Shown: positions 27,659 through 39,602, counted from the first letter of the stretch. The stretch: DNA of 64,000 nucleotides from Belnapia arida (GCF_016773205.1 NZ_JAETWB010000006.1:124001-188000), one strand, 5' to 3'. Program-made: numbers and translations. Notes: a model not told the origin generated them from the letters alone.

Positions 27659-29847
27659 GCCGCACGGAGGCGGCGCAGGACGGTGTCGATGACCCCGCCG
27701 AGCGCCGTCGCGTCCCGGGAGAGCTGATCGGCGATCTCCCGCAGTTCGCCGGCGCTGCGGCCGACGCCGAGGACAGCCCCGTTGACCTCACCGATATTCG
27801 CGGTGACGGAGCGGGTGTCGCCGGCGGCGTTCTGGACGCTGCGGGCGATTTCCTGCGTTGTCGCGCCCTGCTGCTCGATGGCGGCGGCGATGGCGGTCGC
27901 CACCTGGTCCATCTGCCCGATCACCTCGGCCACGCGGCGGATCATCGTCGCCGTGTCCTGGGCGGCGCGCTGCATGTCCGTCACCTGGGCGGCGATCTCC
28001 TCGGTCGCCTTCGCGGTCTGGGCGGCAAGGTTCTTGACCTCGGAGGCGACGACGGCGAAGCCCTTGCCGGCCTCACCGGCGCGCGCCGCCTCGATGGTCG
28101 CGTTCAGCGCCAGCAGGTTGGTCTGCCCGGCGATGTCCTGGATGAGCTGGACCACGCCGCCGATGCGCTCCGAGCTGGCGGTGGTGCCGATCACCTGGCG
28201 GTCCGCCTCCTGGGCAAGGCGCACGGCCTCGGCCGCGATCTCGGTCGATCGGTCCATCTGCCGGCCGACCTCGGCGACGGAGCAGGCCAGCTCCTCGGCG
28301 GCGGCGGCCACGGTCTGGACGTTGCCGTTGGCGCGGTCGGCGGCCTGGCCGGCAGCCGCGGACTGGCCAGCGGTGCGGCCCGTCGCCTCCGACATCGCCA
28401 GGGCGCTCTCGCCCATGCGGTGGGCGATCTGCAGCACCCCCTGCGCGGTGCGCTGCACCGAGGCCTCGATCTCCTCGGCGGCGGAAAGCATGGCGGCGCG
28501 GCGCGCGGCCTCGGTGGCTTCCTGGTCGCGCTCGCGCTGGATGCGGGCCTCGACCAGGTCGGTCTGCATGCGGGTGAGCGCGGCGGCCAAGCTGGCGATC
28601 TCGTCCCGGCCGGCGACGGCAAGGCGCTGGTCGAGGTGGCCGCTCGCGATGCCCTCGGCGAAGGCGACGCAGTCGCGGACCGGGCGGACGATGCCGCCGG
28701 CGGCGAGCACCATGGCGCCGATGCCGAATGCCGCGACCGCGATGCCGGCTGCCAGCTGCAGCAGCGCATCCGTCCGGTTGCGGGCCGCGAGCTCGGTGCC
28801 GAGCTGGGTGGCGGCGGCGAGCGCCACGGTGCGCGGCACCTCGACCAGCACGCTCCACGGCTTGCCGGTATTGCCGAGGATGATGGGCGAGAAGGCGCGC
28901 AGCGAGTCGGTCGAGCGATCGAGGGCGGCGACGGCGCGGCCTTCCTGCACGGTGCGGAGATCCGCCTGCCAGTCGGGGCTCAGCGGCGCGAAGGTCTGGC
29001 CGATCTGCGCCGGGTGGTTCGAGCTGGCGACGACGAGGCCCATATTGCTGACGATGGTGACGGCGGCGCGGCCGCCATAGAGCTGGGCGGCCACATCGGT
29101 CGCCAGCTTCTGCACGAAGGCGAGGTTAAAATCGGCGCCGGCGACGCCGAGGAAGCGACCCTCCCGCTTGATCGGCACCGAGAGGGTCGCCAGCAGCAGG
29201 TTGCGCCCCTGCACCACATAGGGCAGCGGGTCGAGCACGCTTTCGCGGCCATGCTCGCGCGGGCCGAGATACCAGCCGCCCTTCATCACGCCGTTCGGGT
29301 GGAGGTCGCGGCTTTCATACTCGACGAGCGGCTGCAGGCCGATGCGGCCCGTGGCGTCGCGGTTCCAGTAGGGGACGAATCGGCCGGTGCCGTCCGTCCC
29401 CGTCGTGCGCTGGCCGCGGTAGAAGGCGTCGGCGCCGTCGAGCGCATCCGGCTCCCACGCGGTGTAGGTGCCGTTGAGGTTGGGCTCGTGGCTGAGGACG
29501 GCGGCGAGGATGCGGTTGATCTGGGTGCGCCGCAGCTCCGGCTCCAGACCGGAATCGGTCCCACCGAGGACCCCCAAGGTGGAGGCCAGGGCGCGGGCGG
29601 CATCGAGGGCGGTGCGGAATTCGAGGCGGATGCGGTTGGCCTGCACCGCGGCGACGCTGCCGAGATAGTCGATGGCACCCTGGTCGAGCAGGGCCTCCGT
29701 CCGGGACTCGACCACCTCCGCGGTGCGGAAGGCGGTGAAGAGGTTCCAGCCGGTCAGGATCATCCCGGTGGCGAGGAGGCAGGCGCCGGAGAGGGCGGCG
29801 ATCCTGGTGCGGACGGAACGGAACTGGAGTGTCGGCACTGCTTGCAT
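27655..29847 (-). CDS. Methyl-accepting chemotaxis protein
   Basis: 730-aa chemoreceptor. A first membrane helix (about 15-37) is followed by a large periplasmic Cache-like sensor (about 45-325, with typical text [15 protein letters not shown] and [12 protein letters not shown]). Then come a second membrane helix, HAMP, and the signalling hairpin with the conserved tip [21 protein letters not shown]. The ATG at 29847 is used; a TTG 20 codons earlier is possible. dCache receptors of this form often sense amino or organic acids. No che genes are nearby. Confidence 0.9.
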   Translation of the reverse strand: MQAVPTLQFRSVRTRIAALSGACLLATGMILTGWNLFTAFRTAEVVESRTEALLDQGAIDYLGSVAAVQANRIRLEFRTALDAARALASTLGVLGGTDSGLEPELRRTQINRILAAVLSHEPNLNGTYTAWEPDALDGADAFYRGQRTTGTDGTGRFVPYWNRDATGRIGLQPLVEYESRDLHPNGVMKGGWYLGPREHGRESVLDPLPYVVQGRNLLLATLSVPIKREGRFLGVAGADFNLAFVQKLATDVAAQLYGGRAAVTIVSNMGLVVASSNHPAQIGQTFAPLSPDWQADLRTVQEGRAVAALDRSTDSLRAFSPIILGNTGKPWSVLVEVPRTVALAAATQLGTELAARNRTDALLQLAAGIAVAAFGIGAMVLAAGGIVRPVRDCVAFAEGIASGHLDQRLAVAGRDEIASLAAALTRMQTDLVEARIQRERDQEATEAARRAAMLSAAEEIEASVQRTAQGVLQIAHRMGESALAMSEATGRTAGQSAAAGQAADRANGNVQTVAAAAEELACSVAEVGRQMDRSTEIAAEAVRLAQEADRQVIGTTASSERIGGVVQLIQDIAGQTNLLALNATIEAARAGEAGKGFAVVASEVKNLAAQTAKATEEIAAQVTDMQRAAQDTATMIRRVAEVIGQMDQVATAIAAAIEQQGATTQEIARSVQNAAGDTRSVTANIGEVNGAVLGVGRSAGELREIADQLSRDATALGGVIDTVLRRLRAA

Positions 29848-29957
29848 CCACGCTGGGCAGCCGGCGCCGGATTGCGCCAAGCCTCTGCGGTGGAGTCTGC
29901 GGGCCAAACATTACGATTCGGCTTATCTCCCGGGGCCGCCGGGACGGAGCCGCCGGC

Positions 29958-31127
29958 TCATCGCGCCAGGAAGGCGCGAAGCCGGTCGCCGGCCGGCGCC
30001 ATCCCGACCACGCCATTGAGGTGCCCGAGCGGCCCGGCCAGCTCGGCCGTCTCCACCTGCTTGCCGGCGCCGCGCAGCGCCTCGACGAAGTCGCGCACGC
30101 CATCGGCGAGGAAGACGCGGTCGGTCGGGGCGGACACCACCAGCCAGCGCGCCGGGCCGCCCGAGAGGGCCGCGCCGAAGCTTGGGTATTCGTTGAGGAA
30201 GAGCTGGTTGGCCCGCACCATGTAGATGAAGGCGTTGGCGTCCGAGGTACGGGCCCGCGCCATCGCCGCATCGTCGAGCCAGCGCTCGATGGCGAAGCGG
30301 TCGCCGATGCGGCGGGCGGGGTCCTGCCCCTCCGGCAGCTGGCGGTCATACTGCTTCGCCCAGAGCCGATCGCGGGCATGGAGCGTCACGATCTTCCAGG
30401 CCTCGGCCAGGCCGCGCAGCGGCGGCTCGCGGCCCTGGGCGTAGTAGTTGCCCTCGGCCCAATTCGGGTCGAGCCGGATCGGCGCCTCCCAGATGTCGAG
30501 CCAGCCCTGCATCCAGGCATCGATATCGGCGGAGATCACCGGCATCACCCGCTCGACGAAGCCGGGATAGGCGGCGGCCCATTCGATGCTCTGCAAGCCC
30601 CCGTTGGAGGGGCCGGCGACGAGGGCGAGGCGCTTCACCCCGAGGCTGTCGAGCAGCCGCTTCTGCGTCTCGACGAAGTCGCGCATGGAAACGACGGGGA
30701 AGGTCATGGCGTAGGGCCGCCCGGTATCCGGGTTGATGCTGGCCGGGCCGGTCGTCACCGTGTTCGCGTCGGGCACGTTGACGTTGACCAGCGTATCCGC
30801 CGAGACGACGAAGTAGCGGTCGGTGTCGATCGGCTTGCCGGGGCCGATGATCGCGTCCCAGTAGCCGGCCGGGCCGCCGGCCGCGAGCCGGCCGAAGGCA
30901 TGGCTGTTGCCGCTGAAGAAGTGGCAGATGAGGATGGCGTTGGTGCCCTCCGCGTTCAGCCGGCCCATGGTCTGGTAACCGATGCGAAGATTGGCGATGG
31001 TCGCGCCGCCGCGGGTCTGGTAGGCGCCGCCCTCGAAGACCCGCTTCTCGACCACGTCCTGCGCCATCGCCGGCCCCATCATCAGGCCGAGCGCCAAAGC
31101 CAGCGCCGGCAGAGCACGCCGCATCAT
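29958..31127 (-). CDS. Exported alpha/beta-hydrolase of the homoserine O-acetyltransferase (MetX) family
   Basis: 389 aa from the ATG at 31127 (GGGGGA 8 bases before). An N-terminal signal peptide (RRALPALALALGLMMGPAMA) is obvious, which true cytosolic MetX lacks. The fold matches MetX: nucleophile Ser in AGPSNGGLQS, acid Asp in APTDRVF and His in GPLGHLNG. The classic MetX box GGSMGGMQ is changed to GPSNGGLQ. It is more likely a periplasmic acyltransferase or esterase than a methionine-pathway enzyme; no met genes lie nearby. Confidence 0.82.
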   Translation of the reverse strand: MMRRALPALALALGLMMGPAMAQDVVEKRVFEGGAYQTRGGATIANLRIGYQTMGRLNAEGTNAILICHFFSGNSHAFGRLAAGGPAGYWDAIIGPGKPIDTDRYFVVSADTLVNVNVPDANTVTTGPASINPDTGRPYAMTFPVVSMRDFVETQKRLLDSLGVKRLALVAGPSNGGLQSIEWAAAYPGFVERVMPVISADIDAWMQGWLDIWEAPIRLDPNWAEGNYYAQGREPPLRGLAEAWKIVTLHARDRLWAKQYDRQLPEGQDPARRIGDRFAIERWLDDAAMARARTSDANAFIYMVRANQLFLNEYPSFGAALSGGPARWLVVSAPTDRVFLADGVRDFVEALRGAGKQVETAELAGPLGHLNGVVGMAPAGDRLRAFLAR

Positions 31128-31318
31128 CCGTGTTTCCCCCAAGGGTTCGCCCGGGCCGCATGGTGGCGGGGCCGGCGGCGGCCGGCAAGCCTCGCAACCG
31201 CTGATATGCCAGTGGAATGCAACAGGGATACCGTTGCGCCGCTACCGCTGCCCGCCTAGCCTCGCGTCACCAGCGCCCCTCGAAGGGCGCGGCGAACCAC
31301 AGGGGGGCTTCCGTCTTG

Positions 31319-33436
<2,118 letters not shown>

Positions 33437-33444
33437 AACGGAAA

Positions 33445-33470
33445 GGGCCGGCGGATCGCTCCGCCGGCCC
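33445..33470. terminator. Strong bidirectional-type hairpin after hppA
   Basis: A perfect 11-bp stem (GGGCCGGCGGA/TCCGCCGGCCC) with a TCGC loop lies between two convergent genes, 9 bp after the hppA stop. There is no clear T-run on either side, but the stability and position suit a terminator for both hppA and the small-gene cluster. Confidence 0.7.
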
Positions 33471-33479
33471 CTCTCCTAC

Positions 33480-33698
33480 CTACCGGCCCGTCCGGGCCAG
33501 CGTCAGTATCGCCCGCTGGGGCTTGCCGGAGGCTTCGGCGATTCGCCGGTCCTGCGCCTCGATTTCGCCCCGTGCCGGCTCGTCGCCATCAAGTCCACCC
33601 AGCAGCTCGGTCGGCACCTTGCGGTTGGAGGCACGGCTGCCATCCGCATAGGCGACATCGAAAAGCACGTATTTTCCGTCATCGCGGCGCTTGGCCAT
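33480..33698 (-). CDS. Small conserved-looking hypothetical protein, last of the cold-shock cluster
   Basis: 72 aa, hydrophilic, no signal or membrane segment. It begins MAKRRDDGKYVLFDVAYADG and has a GAGGA ribosome site 8 bases before the ATG. I do not recognise a named domain. It lies 30 bp after a 56-aa gene on the same strand, in a run of four small genes headed by cspA. A hairpin terminator faces its 3' end. Function unknown; a stress-linked role is only suggested by context. Confidence 0.7.
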   Translation of the reverse strand: MAKRRDDGKYVLFDVAYADGSRASNRKVPTELLGGLDGDEPARGEIEAQDRRIAEASGKPQRAILTLARTGR

Positions 33699-33728
33699 GA
33701 TACTATCCTCATGCCGCCGCAGCGGTGG

Positions 33729-33899
33729 TTATCGTTCCTGCTCCGCGGGCTCTTCCTCGGGCGGCAGGCCCTGGGCCTCGCGCTCGGCCTTGCGGCGGGC
33801 GACGGCCTCCTCGCGCTCGCGCTGCTTCGCTTCCTGCTTCGCCTGCTTGCCGCGATTCACCTCGGCCCGCTGCTGGCCGTAATTCGGTCTGCGCGCCAT
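33729..33899 (-). CDS. 56-aa highly charged small protein
   Basis: A very short gene encoding M-A-R-R-P-N-Y-G-Q-Q followed by a Lys/Arg/Glu/Gln-rich helix (about 12-43) and an acidic tail ending EEEPAEQER. GGGAG lies 7 bases before the ATG. The pattern RPNYGxxR plus a charged helix resembles small uncharacterised proteins I recall as widespread in proteobacteria. It sits between two other small genes downstream of cspA. A nucleic-acid-associated role would fit the charge but is inference. Confidence 0.7.
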   Translation of the reverse strand: MARRPNYGQQRAEVNRGKQAKQEAKQREREEAVARRKAEREAQGLPPEEEPAEQER

Positions 33900-33972
33900 C
33901 GGCTGCTCCCGGACGTGATTCTAGGCTGACGGCATCATGCCGCAGCGGCTTCGATGAGCGTCTGTGGTCGGC

Positions 33973-34185
33973 TCAGCTGAAGACGGCAGGCGGTCCGCCA
34001 CGGAGTTGGTTCTCCGGCACCACGCGCTCATGCCCGTCCTGTTGGTGCTTCACCCGGTACTCACGGACATTCGCCGGACCAGGGAGCTGCCGTACCACGG
34101 TATAAAGGCCGCGCGGCACATTGCCGTCGAAGCGGCCGGCGATGAATTCGACATTCTGGCCGACGGTGTAGAGATGCGTTGCCAT
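33973..34185 (-). CDS. 70-aa conserved-looking hypothetical protein next to cspA
   Basis: 70 aa, starts MATHLYTVGQNVEFIAGRF and continues with GLYTVVRQLP and EYRVKHQQDGHERVV. The predominantly beta pattern suggests a small barrel or SH3-like fold. AGGAGG sits 6 bases before the ATG at 34185. Very similar short proteins occur, to my recollection, in many Alphaproteobacteria, without known function. It follows cspA by 56 bp and precedes the 56-aa gene by 73 bp, so a shared transcript is likely. Confidence 0.78.
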   Translation of the reverse strand: MATHLYTVGQNVEFIAGRFDGNVPRGLYTVVRQLPGPANVREYRVKHQQDGHERVVPENQLRGGPPAVFS

Positions 34186-34241
34186 GCTGGCCTCCTCTTG
34201 CCACCGCAAAAAAGAGGCGGGCCGAAGCCCGCCCCAGTCGC

Positions 34242-34448
34242 TCAGTCGAGCTTCAGGTTGCAAGCGGAGAGCTTGCCCTGCTGGCCGCGCTGCACATCGA
34301 AGCTGAGGCGCTGGCCGTCCTGCAGGCCCTGGAGGCCGGAGCGCTGGACATCGGAGATGTGGACGAAAACGTCAGCGGTGCCGTCCTCGGGCTGGATGAA
34401 GCCGTAGCCCTTGGTCGCGTTGAACCACTTAACAGTGCCGGTAGACAT
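34242..34448 (-). CDS. Cold-shock protein
   Basis: 68-aa single cold-shock domain of the CspA family, an OB-fold RNA chaperone. RNP1 is KGYGFIQ and RNP2 is VFVHISDV, and the N-terminus STGTVKWFNATKG is canonical. The start at 34448 leaves about 130 bases to a candidate promoter, consistent with the long leaders of csp genes. It is first of four small minus-strand genes. Confidence 0.93.
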   Translation of the reverse strand: MSTGTVKWFNATKGYGFIQPEDGTADVFVHISDVQRSGLQGLQDGQRLSFDVQRGQQGKLSACNLKLD

Positions 34449-34583
34449 GCGGGGAATCCCATCATGCAAGGGTGCCGTCCCACGCCATCGCGGGGCGGGC
34501 CAATCTGCCTTTGAGGGACGGAAACCAGGCTCGGGCTCCCAGGGGAGCAAACGAAACGGGCCGAACCAGACGGGTTGACGCCT

Positions 34584-34614
34584 AAGATATGGGCCTATCC
34601 CGCCGGCATTGCAA
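34584..34614 (-). promoter_or_regulatory. Candidate cspA promoter
   Basis: On the minus strand TTGCAA (34614-34609) stands 17 bases before CATATC or 19 before TATCTT. That would give a leader of roughly 130 nt before the cspA ATG. The region immediately follows the GNAT stop codon at 34624, so it is the only place for an own promoter. Confidence 0.35.
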
Positions 34615-34623
34615 TGGGGTGCG

Positions 34624-35196
34624 TCAGCCGATCCGCAGGCGCGACGGGATGGGCAGGCCGAGATGCAGCGGCACGTTCCACACCTCGCGCACCGTCCGCA
34701 GCCGGCCGAACCCCGCGGCGAGGTAGTTGGGCAGGGCGCGTGGATGGTCCGCCGTGCAAGTATTGACGGTGAGGGCCCGCGTGCCCTGCGCCCACCCCTC
34801 CTCTACCGCATGGAGCAGGAAGGCCCGCCCCAGCCCGGTGCCGACCGCATGCGGCATCAGCCCGAAATAGGAGAGGTTGACCAGCGGGCGGTTGCGCCGG
34901 TCCAGCTCGTAGAAGCCCGCCGGCTCGCCATCCTTATAGAGCACATGGATGCTGACGCCCGGATCGGCCAGGACCCGGCCAAGCTCCGCCTGCGTCAGCG
35001 TCCGCCGCAGCCACCAGACATAGTCGTGCCCGACGGTGTCGTAGAGGTAGCGGTAGAAGCTGATGGAGCATCGCGTCGCCTCGGTGACGCGGGCGCCGGG
35101 CGGCAGCGGCGGCGGCGGATCGGCGGGGCGCCGATCCATCCGCAGGAAGGTGACATCGACGGCGACCGCTGCCGTCCGCTCCGCCGCGACGCTCAT
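34624..35196 (-). CDS. GNAT family N-acetyltransferase
   Basis: 190-aa acetyltransferase. The acetyl-CoA loop is readable as PHAVGTGLGRAFLLHAVEE, followed by the beta-strand text ALTVNTCTADHPRALPNYLAAGFG, typical of GNAT. The start at 35196 overlaps the stop of a 9-codon micro-ORF (ATGA), which itself belongs to a 26-bp tandem repeat joining this gene to rpoD. It is probably third in a dnaG-rpoD-GNAT transcript. Target (protein or small molecule) unknown. Confidence 0.85.
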   Translation of the reverse strand: MSVAAERTAAVAVDVTFLRMDRRPADPPPPLPPGARVTEATRCSISFYRYLYDTVGHDYVWWLRRTLTQAELGRVLADPGVSIHVLYKDGEPAGFYELDRRNRPLVNLSYFGLMPHAVGTGLGRAFLLHAVEEGWAQGTRALTVNTCTADHPRALPNYLAAGFGRLRTVREVWNVPLHLGLPIPSRLRIG

Positions 35197-35250
35197 CCCA
35201 CGCGCTCCGCCGCGATGTTCATCCCACGCGCTCCGCCGCGATGTTCATCC
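35177..35250. repeat. 26-bp tandem repeat, 2.8 copies, spanning the rpoD/GNAT junction
   Basis: Units 35177-35202, 35203-35228 and 35229-35250 (partial). Units 2 and 3 are identical over their shared length; unit 1 differs at two bases. Each unit contains, on the minus strand, a GGAG-type ribosome site and an ATG, so the translation start of the GNAT gene is present three times. The outermost copy touches the rpoD stop codon. Confidence 0.95.
35193..35248 (-). other. Two overlapping 9-codon micro-ORFs created by the tandem repeat
   Basis: Micro-ORF 1 (35248-35219) and micro-ORF 2 (35222-35193) both read MNIAAERVG followed by TGA. Each stop overlaps the next ATG (ATGA); the last ATG is that of the GNAT gene. 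GGAG about 8 bases before the second and third ATG could allow initiation or re-initiation. Whether they are translated is unknown. Confidence 0.4.
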
Positions 35251-37175
35251 TAGTTGTCGAGGAAGCTGCGGAGCTTCCGCGAGCGGCTCGGATGCTTCAG
35301 CTTGCGCAGTGCCTTGGCCTCGATCTGCCGGATGCGCTCGCGCGTCACGTTGAACTGCTGGCCGACCTCCTCCAGGGTGTGGTCGGTGTTCATGCCGATG
35401 CCGAACCGCATGCGCAGCACGCGCTCCTCGCGGGGCGTCAGGCTGCTCAGGACCCGCGTCGTCGCCTCGCGCAGGTTGGACTGGATGGCGGCATCCAGCG
35501 GGATGATCGCCGCCTTGTCCTCGATGAAGTCGCCGAGATGGCTGTCCTCCTCGTCGCCGATCGGCGTCTCGAGGCTGATCGGCTCCTTGGCGATCTTCAG
35601 GACCTTGCGGACCTTCTCGAGCGGCATGCCGAGCTTCTCCGCCAGTTCCTCCGGCGTCGGCTCGCGGCCGATCTCGTGCAGCATCTGCCGCGAGGTGCGG
35701 ACCAGCTTGTTGATCGTCTCGATCATGTGGACCGGGATGCGGATGGTCCGCGCCTGGTCGGCGATCGAGCGGGTGATCGCCTGCCGGATCCACCAGGTGG
35801 CGTAGGTGCTGAACTTGTAGCCGCGGCGGTACTCGAACTTATCGACGGCCTTCATCAGGCCGATATTCCCCTCCTGGATCAGGTCGAGGAATTGCAGGCC
35901 GCGATTGGTGTATTTCTTGGCGATCGAGATGACGAGGCGGAGGTTGGCCTCGATCATTTCCTTCTTCGCCTGGGTCATGTCCCGCTCGCCGCGCGAGACG
36001 GTGGCGTAGACCCGGCGGAACTCCGCGATCGGCAGGTTGGTGTCGTTGGCGATGGCGCCCATCTGGGCGCGCACCGCCTCCACATCGTCGCGCGAGCGGG
36101 CGATGAAGGCCTTCCAGGGCTTGCCGGTCAGCTTGGTCAGCCGGTCGAACCAGGCGGGGTCCAGCTCGCTGCCGCGCCAGTGCTGGAGGAATTCCTCCCG
36201 CTTCACCTTGGCCCCCTCGGCCAACCGCAGCACCTGGCCTTCGAGGCTGGTGAGCTTGCGGTTGAGGGCCTTCAACTGCTCGACCAGTTCCTCGATGCGG
36301 TTGTTGTGCAGGTGGACCTTCTGCACCAGCGCGACCAGCTCCTGGCGCGTCTTCTCGTAGGTCTTCTCGGAGCGGCCCTGCAGGTCCTCGCCGGCGGAAT
36401 AGGCCTCCATGCGCTTCGACTGCAGCTTGTGCAGGCGGGCGTAGCCCTGCTCGATGGCCTCGAAGGCGGCCAGCGCCTCGGGCTTCAGCTTCTCCTCAAG
36501 GGCGGAGAGCGAGAGGCCCAGCCCCTCGCCTTCCTCGCCTTCCTCAAACTCCTCGTCCGGGTCGGGCGGAGCGGCGCCCTCGGGGCTGTCGGCGGCGGCG
36601 GTCGCCTCGAGGTCGATGACGTCGCGCAGCAGCATCTTGCCCGCGCGGACGGCCTCATGCCAGGCGATGATGGCCTTGAAGGTCTGCGGGCTCTCGCAGA
36701 GCCCGCCGATCATCATGTCGCGGCCGGCCTCGATGCGCTTGGCGATCGCGATCTCGCCCTCGCGGGAGAGCAGCTCGACGCTGCCCATCTCGCGGAGATA
36801 CATGCGGACGGGGTCATCGGTGCGGCCGAGGCTCTCCTCGTCGACGTTGCCGCCGCCTTCCTCCTCGTCCTTCTCTTCCTTGTCCTCGGTAGCGGGCTTG
36901 GCGACGGCGGTGCCCTCGCCGTCCTCGCTCTCCTCGGACTCGACCACGTTGATGCCGATCTCGCTCAGCATCGCCATGGTGTCCTCGATCATCTCGGAGG
37001 AGACCTGGTCGGAGGGCAGCGCCGCGTTCAGCTCATCATAGGTGACATAGCCCCGCTCCTTGCCGCGGGCGATCAGCTTCTTGACGGCCGCCGTCATCGT
37101 GTCGAGGAGGACACCCTCCACAACCTCGTCACGCGTCTCGACCGTATCCGTACCACCTGCGGCCTTGCTCGCCAT
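35250..37175 (-). CDS. rpoD: RNA polymerase primary sigma factor RpoD
   Basis: 641-aa housekeeping sigma-70. Region 1.1 (about 25-75), an acidic linker, region 1.2 ([19 protein letters not shown]), and a large non-conserved insert are followed by region 2 ([20 protein letters not shown] ... [16 protein letters not shown]), region 3 and region 4.2 with the helix-turn-helix [20 protein letters not shown]. The ATG at 37175 has GGAG at suitable spacing. It lies 62 bp after dnaG, the classic order, with an AT-rich TATATTATAG stretch at the junction that might hold an additional promoter. Confidence 0.97.
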   Translation of the reverse strand: MASKAAGGTDTVETRDEVVEGVLLDTMTAAVKKLIARGKERGYVTYDELNAALPSDQVSSEMIEDTMAMLSEIGINVVESEESEDGEGTAVAKPATEDKEEKDEEEGGGNVDEESLGRTDDPVRMYLREMGSVELLSREGEIAIAKRIEAGRDMMIGGLCESPQTFKAIIAWHEAVRAGKMLLRDVIDLEATAAADSPEGAAPPDPDEEFEEGEEGEGLGLSLSALEEKLKPEALAAFEAIEQGYARLHKLQSKRMEAYSAGEDLQGRSEKTYEKTRQELVALVQKVHLHNNRIEELVEQLKALNRKLTSLEGQVLRLAEGAKVKREEFLQHWRGSELDPAWFDRLTKLTGKPWKAFIARSRDDVEAVRAQMGAIANDTNLPIAEFRRVYATVSRGERDMTQAKKEMIEANLRLVISIAKKYTNRGLQFLDLIQEGNIGLMKAVDKFEYRRGYKFSTYATWWIRQAITRSIADQARTIRIPVHMIETINKLVRTSRQMLHEIGREPTPEELAEKLGMPLEKVRKVLKIAKEPISLETPIGDEEDSHLGDFIEDKAAIIPLDAAIQSNLREATTRVLSSLTPREERVLRMRFGIGMNTDHTLEEVGQQFNVTRERIRQIEAKALRKLKHPSRSRKLRSFLDN

Positions 37176-37237
37176 GCCTGCGCTCCATGCCTGCGACGGG
37201 CGGCCCGAAGGGGGTGGGCGCCCGTGCGACGATCTCT

Positions 37238-39091
37238 CTATAATATAGTATCCGGCTGGGCCTGATCCCCGGCCTCGCCGCTCAGCAGGGCGCGCTGCGC
37301 TTCGAGCAGCAGCACGTAACGATGCTGGGCTTGCGGATCGTTGGTTTCTTCCAGCATTCTCCGAGCCTCGGCCAGATCGTGGTCCAACTCCGCCTTGCCC
37401 CGCAGCAGGCTGAAAAAATGCCACCAGGCCTCCAGCGCCTCCTTCGGCTGCGCCTCGGGATCGGCGGCCTGGCAAAGCCCCTGCTTCCTGCTCGCCCAGG
37501 ACGCGACAGACTCGCATCCCGCTTGTCGGAGGTGGTCCATCAGCCTCGTCGAGTCAAGGTGATCGGCGTCGGGAAGCCATGTGAGAAGCGCCTCCCTGAG
37601 CTGTGAGCAATCTCCCTGTGGCAGGTCGAGCGAGGCCAGGGCCTCATCCACCTCGGGCAGCAGGGGGGGATGGTGGAGAAGGATCGCCAAAAGGTTGCGC
37701 GCACGCTCCAGACGTATCGCGTCGTGGTCGATAGCAGGGCGCAGCAGGCCGCGGATGGAAGCCAGCTCGCCCGGCTTTCCGCGCGGCGTCCAGGCCGGGC
37801 GCGGGGCCGAAGCCGGGCGGGCGCCGCGACCCTCGGCAAAGAAGCGGTCGAGCCAGGCCCGGCGGTACTCGCTGGAGAGGGTCTTGTCGGGGATACTCTT
37901 CGCCGCCGCGTCCAGTCGGTGGCGGAAGGCGGCACGCTGCTCCGGCGTCGCCGGCGGGCTCGTCCCGGCCAGCAGGTCGTAGAGCGCGATGGAGAGCGGC
38001 TTCGCCCCGGCAAGTACCGCCTCGAAGGCAGGCGGGCCGCCTTTCGCCACCAGCGTGTCGGGGTCTTCGCCGCCGGTGAGCACCGCCAGGCGCAGGCTGC
38101 GGTCCGGCGCGAGCAGCGGCAGGGCCAGCTCGGCGGAGCGGAAGGCGGCCTTGGCGCCGGCGGCGTCGCCGTCGAAGCAGAGCACGGGCTCCGGCGAGAC
38201 CTGCCAAAGTGCGTCCATCTGCTCGGCCGTCAGCGCGGTCCCGAGCGGGGCGACCGCGCCGCCGAAGCCGGCCTGGTGCAGGGCGATGACATCCATATAG
38301 CCCTCGACGACGACGACCGTGGCGCCGCGGAAGGCGCCTTCCCGCGCCAGGTCGAGGCCGTAGAGGCTGCGGCGCTTGGAGAAGAGTTCCGTCTCCGGGC
38401 CGTTGACGTATTTCGGCTGGCCGTCGCCGAGGATGCGGCCGCCGAAGCTGATCGTCCGCCCGCGCCGGTCGCGGATCGGGAAGATCACGCGGTTGAAGAA
38501 CATGTCGACCAGCCCTGCCTCCGGCCGGTCCGGGTCGCGCGGCTTCATCAGCCCGGCGGCGACGAGCTGCTCGGGCGTGATGCCCTCGCCCTTGAGGTCG
38601 GCGGCCAAGGCCCCCCTGCCCTCGCCCGACCAGCCGAGACCGAAGCGGGCGATGGTCGCCTCCGTCAGGCCGCGGCGGCGGAGGTAGTCGAGCGCGGCGC
38701 GGCCCTCGGGCAGCATCAGACGGCGGCGGAAGGCGGCCTCGGCCGCGGCGCAGACGCCGTAGAGGTCCTTCGCACGGCGCTCGCGCTCGGCGGCCTGGGG
38801 CGTCGCCTTCGGCACCTGCATCCCCGCCTCGCCGGCGAGGCGTTCGACGGCCTCGGGGAAGCTGGCGCCCTCGGCGCGCATGAGGAAGGTGATCGCATCC
38901 CCATGCGCGCCGCAGCCGAAGCAGTGGAAGTGGTCGTCATAGACGTAGAAGGACGGCGTCTTCTCGTTGTGGAAGGGGCAGCACCCCTTCCACTGCCGCC
39001 CGTTCCGCGCGAGGCGGGTCTTGCGGCCGATCAGGCCCGGCAGCGGCGTCCGGGCCCGCAGCTCCTCGAGGAAGGCGGGCGGGAGGGCCAT
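37238..39091 (-). CDS. dnaG: DNA primase
   Basis: 617-aa primase that makes RNA primers for replication. The N-terminal CHC2 zinc finger reads [12 protein letters not shown] ... HCFGCG (about 38-64). The catalytic Toprim core includes [15 protein letters not shown] and LCFDGDAAG. The C-terminal helicase-binding part is less conserved. It precedes rpoD on the same strand. The upstream bfr gene ends 16 bp before the dnaG start, so readthrough from the iron operon is possible. Confidence 0.97.
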   Translation of the reverse strand: MALPPAFLEELRARTPLPGLIGRKTRLARNGRQWKGCCPFHNEKTPSFYVYDDHFHCFGCGAHGDAITFLMRAEGASFPEAVERLAGEAGMQVPKATPQAAERERRAKDLYGVCAAAEAAFRRRLMLPEGRAALDYLRRRGLTEATIARFGLGWSGEGRGALAADLKGEGITPEQLVAAGLMKPRDPDRPEAGLVDMFFNRVIFPIRDRRGRTISFGGRILGDGQPKYVNGPETELFSKRRSLYGLDLAREGAFRGATVVVVEGYMDVIALHQAGFGGAVAPLGTALTAEQMDALWQVSPEPVLCFDGDAAGAKAAFRSAELALPLLAPDRSLRLAVLTGGEDPDTLVAKGGPPAFEAVLAGAKPLSIALYDLLAGTSPPATPEQRAAFRHRLDAAAKSIPDKTLSSEYRRAWLDRFFAEGRGARPASAPRPAWTPRGKPGELASIRGLLRPAIDHDAIRLERARNLLAILLHHPPLLPEVDEALASLDLPQGDCSQLREALLTWLPDADHLDSTRLMDHLRQAGCESVASWASRKQGLCQAADPEAQPKEALEAWWHFFSLLRGKAELDHDLAEARRMLEETNDPQAQHRYVLLLEAQRALLSGEAGDQAQPDTIL

Positions 39092-39107
39092 CGGCCGGGC
39101 GCGGCTG

Positions 39108-39602
39108 TCAGTCCGCCTCGTGCTGGTCCGGGGCGGCGGCGCTGTTGAGCAGGATGTAGCGCTCGATGCCGATCAGCTTGATGAGGTCGAACTGGCGGTC
39201 GAGGAAGTCGACATGCTCCTCCTCGTTCGCGAGGATCTTCAGCAGCAGGTCGCGCGAGACGAAGTCGCGGACGCTCTCGGCATAGGCGATGCCCTCGCGC
39301 AGGTCGCCGGTCGCCTTCTCCTCGATGGCGAGGTCGGCGCGGAGGATCTCCTCCACGGTCTGGCCAACCAGCACCTGGTTCAGCCGCTGCAGGTTGGGCA
39401 GGCCGCCGAGGAAGAGGATGCGCTCGATGAGCCAGTCGGCGTGGCGCATCTCCTCGATCGATTCCTTGTACTCGTGCGCGCCGAGCTTGGTCACGCCCCA
39501 GTGCCGCAGGATGCGGGCGTGCAGGAAGTACTGGTTGATCGCCGTCAGCTCGTTGGTGAGCTGGGTGTTCAGATGCTCGATGACCTTGGGGTCGGCCTTC
39601 AT
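39108..39602 (-). CDS. bfr: Bacterioferritin
   Basis: 164-aa haem-containing ferritin subunit storing iron in a 24-mer. All ferroxidase ligands are at their standard places: Glu18, Glu51, His54, Glu94, Glu127 and His130; the haem ligand Met52 is present in EEMRHADW. It is third in the run Fe-binding protein, bfd, bfr, after an 86-bp gap that holds a hairpin. Length and motifs are normal. Confidence 0.97.
   Translation of the reverse strand: MKADPKVIEHLNTQLTNELTAINQYFLHARILRHWGVTKLGAHEYKESIEEMRHADWLIERILFLGGLPNLQRLNQVLVGQTVEEILRADLAIEEKATGDLREGIAYAESVRDFVSRDLLLKILANEEEHVDFLDRQFDLIKLIGIERYILLNSAAAPDQHEAD

Noticed and set aside
26773-30225. Plus-strand open frame of 1150 codons across permease and chemoreceptor
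   Set aside because: It crosses two well-supported genes on opposite strands and has only low-complexity shadow composition.
29958-31127. metX, homoserine O-acetyltransferase of methionine synthesis
   Set aside because: Signal peptide and altered nucleophile box, and no methionine genes nearby.
35177-35250. CRISPR-like array
   Set aside because: The units are directly adjacent without spacers and belong to a translation start region, so this is a tandem duplication.
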